Origin: Chloroflexota bacterium
GTDB taxonomy: Bacteria; Chloroflexota; Dehalococcoidia; UBA1151
Direction: 5' to 3'
Length of the DNA: 9,825 bases
NCBI GenBank assembly: GCA_022561735.1
Contig: JADFQR010000027.1
Coordinates: 1-9,825, forward strand
In this document: in pieces, positions 7,401 to 9,825 of the stretch
Numbering within the stretch: position 1 is the stretch's first letter
Layout: each line of letters starts with the position of its first letter
Notes under the pieces: model-generated
Databases searched by the model: none
Told to the model about the DNA's origin: nothing
The model's input: the letters and a program-made list of their open reading frames with translations, nothing else
Program-made: the position numbers and the translations under genes

Positions 7401-7677
7401 CATCGCCACGGCGGCGATAGAGCATCTCTTCCTCGGGCTGATCGGGATAGCGCTGGGCGTTGTGTCCGGCCTGGCCATTAGCGGCCTTGCGGTTGACGTG
7501 TCTTCCCGCACATCAACCGGAGGGGAACCGCTGCCGCCCTTCATCCTGGCGACACGCTGGGAGCCGGTGATATTCGGGTACGCCGTGCTCGCGCTAATCG
7601 CGCTGGCCGGGCTGAGTTTCCTCACCGTCCGTTACGGCCGGCGCGCGCTCCACGAGGCGACGAGGCTGGAGCGGTGA
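4423..7677 (+). CDS. Large FtsX/MacB-type ABC transporter permease with inserted beta-rich domain (first of tandem pair)
   Basis: 1,084 residues from TTG 4423. Ten hydrophobic segments are visible near 2-22, 300-325, 347-373, 396-418, 445-460, 482-500, 533-553, 945-968, 993-1024 and 1048-1069. This gives two FtsX-like membrane cores (about 300-430 and 950-1075) and two large extracytoplasmic regions (23-298 and 556-942). After TM2 comes RRRDEIGILRSRG, the conserved cytoplasmic element of FtsX/MacB permeases near the ATPase contact. Within the second loop, about 655-820 looks like an inserted jelly-roll or galactose-binding-like domain (SILLDDVVAID, VVVDFDAPDRW). Such permeases work with a separate ATPase to move lipids, lipoproteins or peptides, or to regulate envelope enzymes; the substrate here is unknown. 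The start is doubtful: upstream in-frame codons read FLFGRFIRRRGSADAG, a plausible cytoplasmic lead into TM1. The gene overlaps the next permease by GTGA. Confidence 0.88.
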   Translation: MLFAAGLAVLIATTVIGGAPAYLSSLDRVGVEGVLNGLPPIGKNLVITNDAVPSRLTAINAVTADVDQAAAETLGDIASPSRRALRSPYHENLDPATLDDWSLARFVLMDGFIDHVEFVAGRSPVSPAGTFIGAAAGAGSGEGPVTEVAILASLAGELGISQGDILTLRTARGSGQALEVTVSGAFVPNDVGSAFWMGLADSLLHPPGIPGFPGEAAGLFVTQEGFGAVMLKSAATPMDAAWIVDLDQVRLGQLHDGEIVAATESFELQMEQAVPGSLVITGLERAFSALERRAVFARIPMFLMATILLTIVIYYLLMAASVLAARRRDEIGILRSRGISLFQMTRLYGLEAVMLIGVPVIAGPFLSVVLIAQAGRFPPFDAITGGGTLPVTLEWSQFALAFLAGVVALAVLVGPTVLSGVGNVVVQLRNEARPTRAPFFQRYFLDAVLLVLAGFLVWELDARGAEVLRVDEDGGLTTDPTLFFAPALVLLGVSLVFLRLFPPAIRAAAFFTARFAPAPVTLAVWRLARAPHFYAPVVLLLTLASGLAIVAATLTSTLQDNAEERVLYSTGSDVHIKAARGASGAVETIRAFPSVREASAAMRVQGNVGTADRGPRFELLAVQSDRFADVAWFRSDFSESSLPELMDRVSSGPSVEPLLLPMWATDIGVWTQTDDDIAHLFLWATVRGGTGIVETVTLGPVEQGGWRFQTVSIDQIVAPVELLSIKLFEPSGVDRSTAGSILLDDVVAIDAASGRRTVVVDFDAPDRWTAFPTSEGLDARFSLEQEVEPVGEAPGSGVGRLTFGRGSDGGVRGIYRSASGGPLAVIVSSSLIASTGIAEGAPFIARLSGSLVPLVAVGVVDYFPTLDPDDESGFMVADLDGLVNFMDLKGTTPDILVNELFIAVIPESHEAALVDIASTMSAAARIEVRLDRQKESLVDSLSVAGWRGVGLLAGITTLIVVLLGYLTYLRAYAGKMNAEEAFVRSMGFSRANYIATAAIEHLFLGLIGIALGVVSGLAISGLAVDVSSRTSTGGEPLPPFILATRWEPVIFGYAVLALIALAGLSFLTVRYGRRALHEATRLER
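7662..7665 (+). promoter_or_regulatory. Ribosome binding site for the second permease
   Basis: GAGG lies 8 nt before GTG 7674, inside the last codons of the first permease. Together with the GTGA stop/start overlap at 7674-7677, it supports this GTG and suggests translational coupling of the two permeases. Confidence 0.5.
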
Positions 7678-9825
7678 TAGCGACCTCTCTCCGTTTGATC
7701 GCCCTGCGCAGTGTTGCGCATCTGCGTCTCCTGATCGCCGTGGTGGCGGGCATTGTGCTCGCGGTGGCGATCATGGCCGCGACCTTCATCTACTTCGACT
7801 CGCTACGCAACCTGGCGTTACGGCACACGCTTGACCGGCAGGCGCCGGCCTCGCTTGACGTGCTGCTCCAGGTGTCTGCGGCGACCGGGCAGCGGCAATC
7901 GCACGACGCTCTCGTCGGTCGCGTTGAAGCAATCGTGGACATCGGCCTCGGCCGCGTCATCCAGCAGCGGCATCTCGCCGTCCGGAGCGCGACGTTTGAC
8001 TTTGAGCCTGTCTCCGGCGTGCTGCCGGTGCGGGAAGACGTGCGCCGTCGTGCCGTGTTCGTCACGCTCCCGGGCATCGAAAACCAGGTCCGGCTGGTCG
8101 AGGGAGAGTTGCCGGGGCCGTCGGCGTTGCCCGTCGCCGGTGAAGTATTCCGGCCCCGGGTGATGATGCCGGTGGGGGAGGCCGAGACATTCGGTCTGTC
8201 GATCGGCGAGAGCTTCCGCGCCCTGCCGTTCTGGACCAACGTGAACCCGGCCCCGGAGCCGGTGGTTGTCGGGATTTTCGAGCGTATCGACCCGGATTCG
8301 ACCTTCTGGCGCGCCTACGACGATCTGTTCGCGCTCGACTCGCGTAACTTCTCGTACGCCGTGTCCGTGGTCCCGGAAGCGACCTTTGTGGACGGACTTG
8401 CGGCGCATCAGCCCAACATGACCGCATCGTACGGCTGGACGCTCGATATCGATCCCGACCGCATCGACGCTGTGTCCGCGAGTGGAGTCGTGGACGTACT
8501 GAGAGTCCTGGAAGCCACGCTGCGGGTTGATAGCGACGCCTACCGGCAGATCACAGAGCTGGACACCGAGTTGTCGGATTTTGAGACGCGTCTTTTCTTC
8601 AACCGGCTGCCCATGATCATCGTCCTGGTGCTCGTCGTTCTGGTGGTCCTGTACTACGCGGTCACGCTTGCCAGCCTCCTGGTCGATGCGCAAAGGGAGG
8701 AGATCGCTCTTTTGCGGACCCGTGGGGCGAGTGGGGGACAGATCGCGGCGGTGTTTGTTATCGAAGCCGGGGTGTTGTCAACGCTCGCCGTCGCAATCGG
8801 TCCGCCGATCGCCGCGCTGGCGATCAAGTACGCCGGGACGCTGCCGTGGTTCCATGACCTTAACGGTGGAGCTGCGTTGCCGGTCAACCTTGGCTGGGAG
8901 GCGTATCGACTCGCCATCCTGGGAGGAGCGCTCAGTTTTGTCGCGCTCTTCTACCCGGCGTTCAGAGCGGCCCGGGTCAGCCTTCTCACGCACCGAAGCC
9001 GTATAGCGCGCACATCGGGCCCACCGGCCTTCCAGCGCTATTACCTGGACGTCGCGTCGCTCGGCGTGGTCGTCGTTCTGCTGGCGCAGCTTCAATCAAG
9101 AGGCTCGGTTGCTGTGGAAAACCTGGCGGGAGAAAACACCGTCGATCAGATCATGCTGGCCATACCGGCGCTGTTCCTGGTGTTCGCGGGTCTCGTCGTG
9201 TTGCGGCTGTTCCCGGTGATGATGGAACTGCTCGCCCGGATGTTTTCCGGCCGGATCTTTTACCGGATCGTGTCGCCCACGATGGTGCTCGGCCTGTGGA
9301 CCATGGCGCGTAACCCATCTCACTACTCGAGGCTGTCTCTACTGTTCATCCTGACCGCCGGGCTGGGTATGTTTGCCGCTAACTTTGGCGCGACGCTGGA
9401 CAGGAGCAGCAGCGACCAGGTCTTTTATGAGACGGGAGCCGATGTACGTGTGATCGGGCTGGCGCCGAGGCCGCGCAGGCCGAGTGCAGACATCGTCGGC
9501 GCGATTGAAGAGATTGAGGGGGTCATCACCGTGTCCCGCGTGATGCGGCGGGACGGAGCGGTGAACCGGACCCTGGGCTCCGACGCGTTTCGAATGATCG
9601 CCGTGGACCCGGATACCTTTGCCGAAGTCGCGTGGTCCAGACCGGACCTGTACGCGGGGCCGTTGCGCTCCCGGTTGGAGCAGATTCGCGTTGATGACAT
9701 GCCGGGAATCCCGTTGCCGGACGACACGCGGTACCTGTCAATGCGCGTGCGGTTGAGCCAGCCCACGCCCGGCCTTCGCGTGTTCGCTGCGTTCAGAGAT
9801 GCGAACGGGAGGTATTCAAACGGGT
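7674..9825 (+). CDS. Large FtsX/MacB-type ABC transporter permease, 5' part (second of tandem pair)
   Basis: I translated this frame by hand from GTG 7674. It has no stop before the window ends, giving 717 residues of an unfinished protein. Hydrophobic segments lie near 17-40, 311-336, 358-385, 410-428, 457-472, 490-514 and 550-572, the same order as in the upstream permease. Matching landmarks include AQREEIALLRTRG (first protein RRRDEIGILRSRG), FQRYYLD (FQRYFLD), ARNPSHY (ARAPHFY), VFYETGADVRV (VLYSTGSDVHI) and FAEVAWSRPD (FADVAWFRSD). Both are therefore paralogs and probably form a heterodimeric permease with an ATPase encoded elsewhere. The last 40 visible residues (PLPDDTRYLSMRVRLSQPTP and on to FRDANGRY) look like the beginning of the same inserted beta-rich domain. 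The start is a GTG overlapping the previous stop by 4 bp. The remaining membrane segments lie beyond the window. Confidence 0.88.
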   Translation, partial: MIATSLRLIALRSVAHLRLLIAVVAGIVLAVAIMAATFIYFDSLRNLALRHTLDRQAPASLDVLLQVSAATGQRQSHDALVGRVEAIVDIGLGRVIQQRHLAVRSATFDFEPVSGVLPVREDVRRRAVFVTLPGIENQVRLVEGELPGPSALPVAGEVFRPRVMMPVGEAETFGLSIGESFRALPFWTNVNPAPEPVVVGIFERIDPDSTFWRAYDDLFALDSRNFSYAVSVVPEATFVDGLAAHQPNMTASYGWTLDIDPDRIDAVSASGVVDVLRVLEATLRVDSDAYRQITELDTELSDFETRLFFNRLPMIIVLVLVVLVVLYYAVTLASLLVDAQREEIALLRTRGASGGQIAAVFVIEAGVLSTLAVAIGPPIAALAIKYAGTLPWFHDLNGGAALPVNLGWEAYRLAILGGALSFVALFYPAFRAARVSLLTHRSRIARTSGPPAFQRYYLDVASLGVVVVLLAQLQSRGSVAVENLAGENTVDQIMLAIPALFLVFAGLVVLRLFPVMMELLARMFSGRIFYRIVSPTMVLGLWTMARNPSHYSRLSLLFILTAGLGMFAANFGATLDRSSSDQVFYETGADVRVIGLAPRPRRPSADIVGAIEEIEGVITVSRVMRRDGAVNRTLGSDAFRMIAVDPDTFAEVAWSRPDLYAGPLRSRLEQIRVDDMPGIPLPDDTRYLSMRVRLSQPTPGLRVFAAFRDANGRYSNG

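Noticed and set aside
7818..8693. 291-codon minus-strand frame opposite the second permease
   Set aside because: It is antisense to a frame with clear permease motifs. Its translation is highly charged and lacks any family signature.

Overview
The window is GC-rich, densely coding DNA with GTG and TTG starts, from a bacterium that exports lipoproteins. The HtrA-type lipoprotein has a long Thr-Pro linker, and the permeases are very large FtsX-like proteins in tandem. This combination is most familiar to me from Chloroflexota (SAR202 or other Dehalococcoidia-like lineages). That placement is inference: there is no rRNA or other phylogenetic marker here.

Left part (1-1255, + strand). The C-terminal end of a ketopantoate reductase (PanE family) runs in from the left edge. 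It is followed by a three-copy 13-bp tandem repeat, a GC-rich hairpin, and a DUF4097-like beta-repeat lipoprotein. Positions 1256-1963 form a convergent gap of about 700 bp with no convincing gene, only weak hairpins and one clean 15-bp dyad.

Middle part (1964-4031, - strand). An HtrA/DegP-like serine protease (lipoprotein signal, Thr-Pro linker, trypsin-like domain, one PDZ) lies 34 bp upstream of a classical short-chain dehydrogenase, so the two probably form an operon. In the dehydrogenase, the tetrad Asn reads Lys and the YxxxK Lys reads Asn, an apparent reciprocal exchange.

Right part (4032-9825, + strand). A divergent intergenic region precedes two tandem FtsX/MacB-type ABC permeases that overlap by GTGA. 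The first is about 1,084 residues or more. The second is open from 7674 to the right edge without a stop (717 residues visible). They are paralogous along their length, and each appears to carry a beta-rich domain inserted in its second extracytoplasmic loop. The first permease has no ATG/GTG/TTG ahead of TM1, although its reading frame looks coding upstream of the first usable start. No ATPase partner lies in the window.

Taken together, the legible genes mostly concern the cell envelope: two lipoproteins, one of them a protease, and a transporter or envelope-remodelling complex. I see no mobile element, CRISPR array, tRNA or rRNA. The most noteworthy items are the altered dehydrogenase active site, the permeases with the inserted domain, and the apparent non-AUG start.
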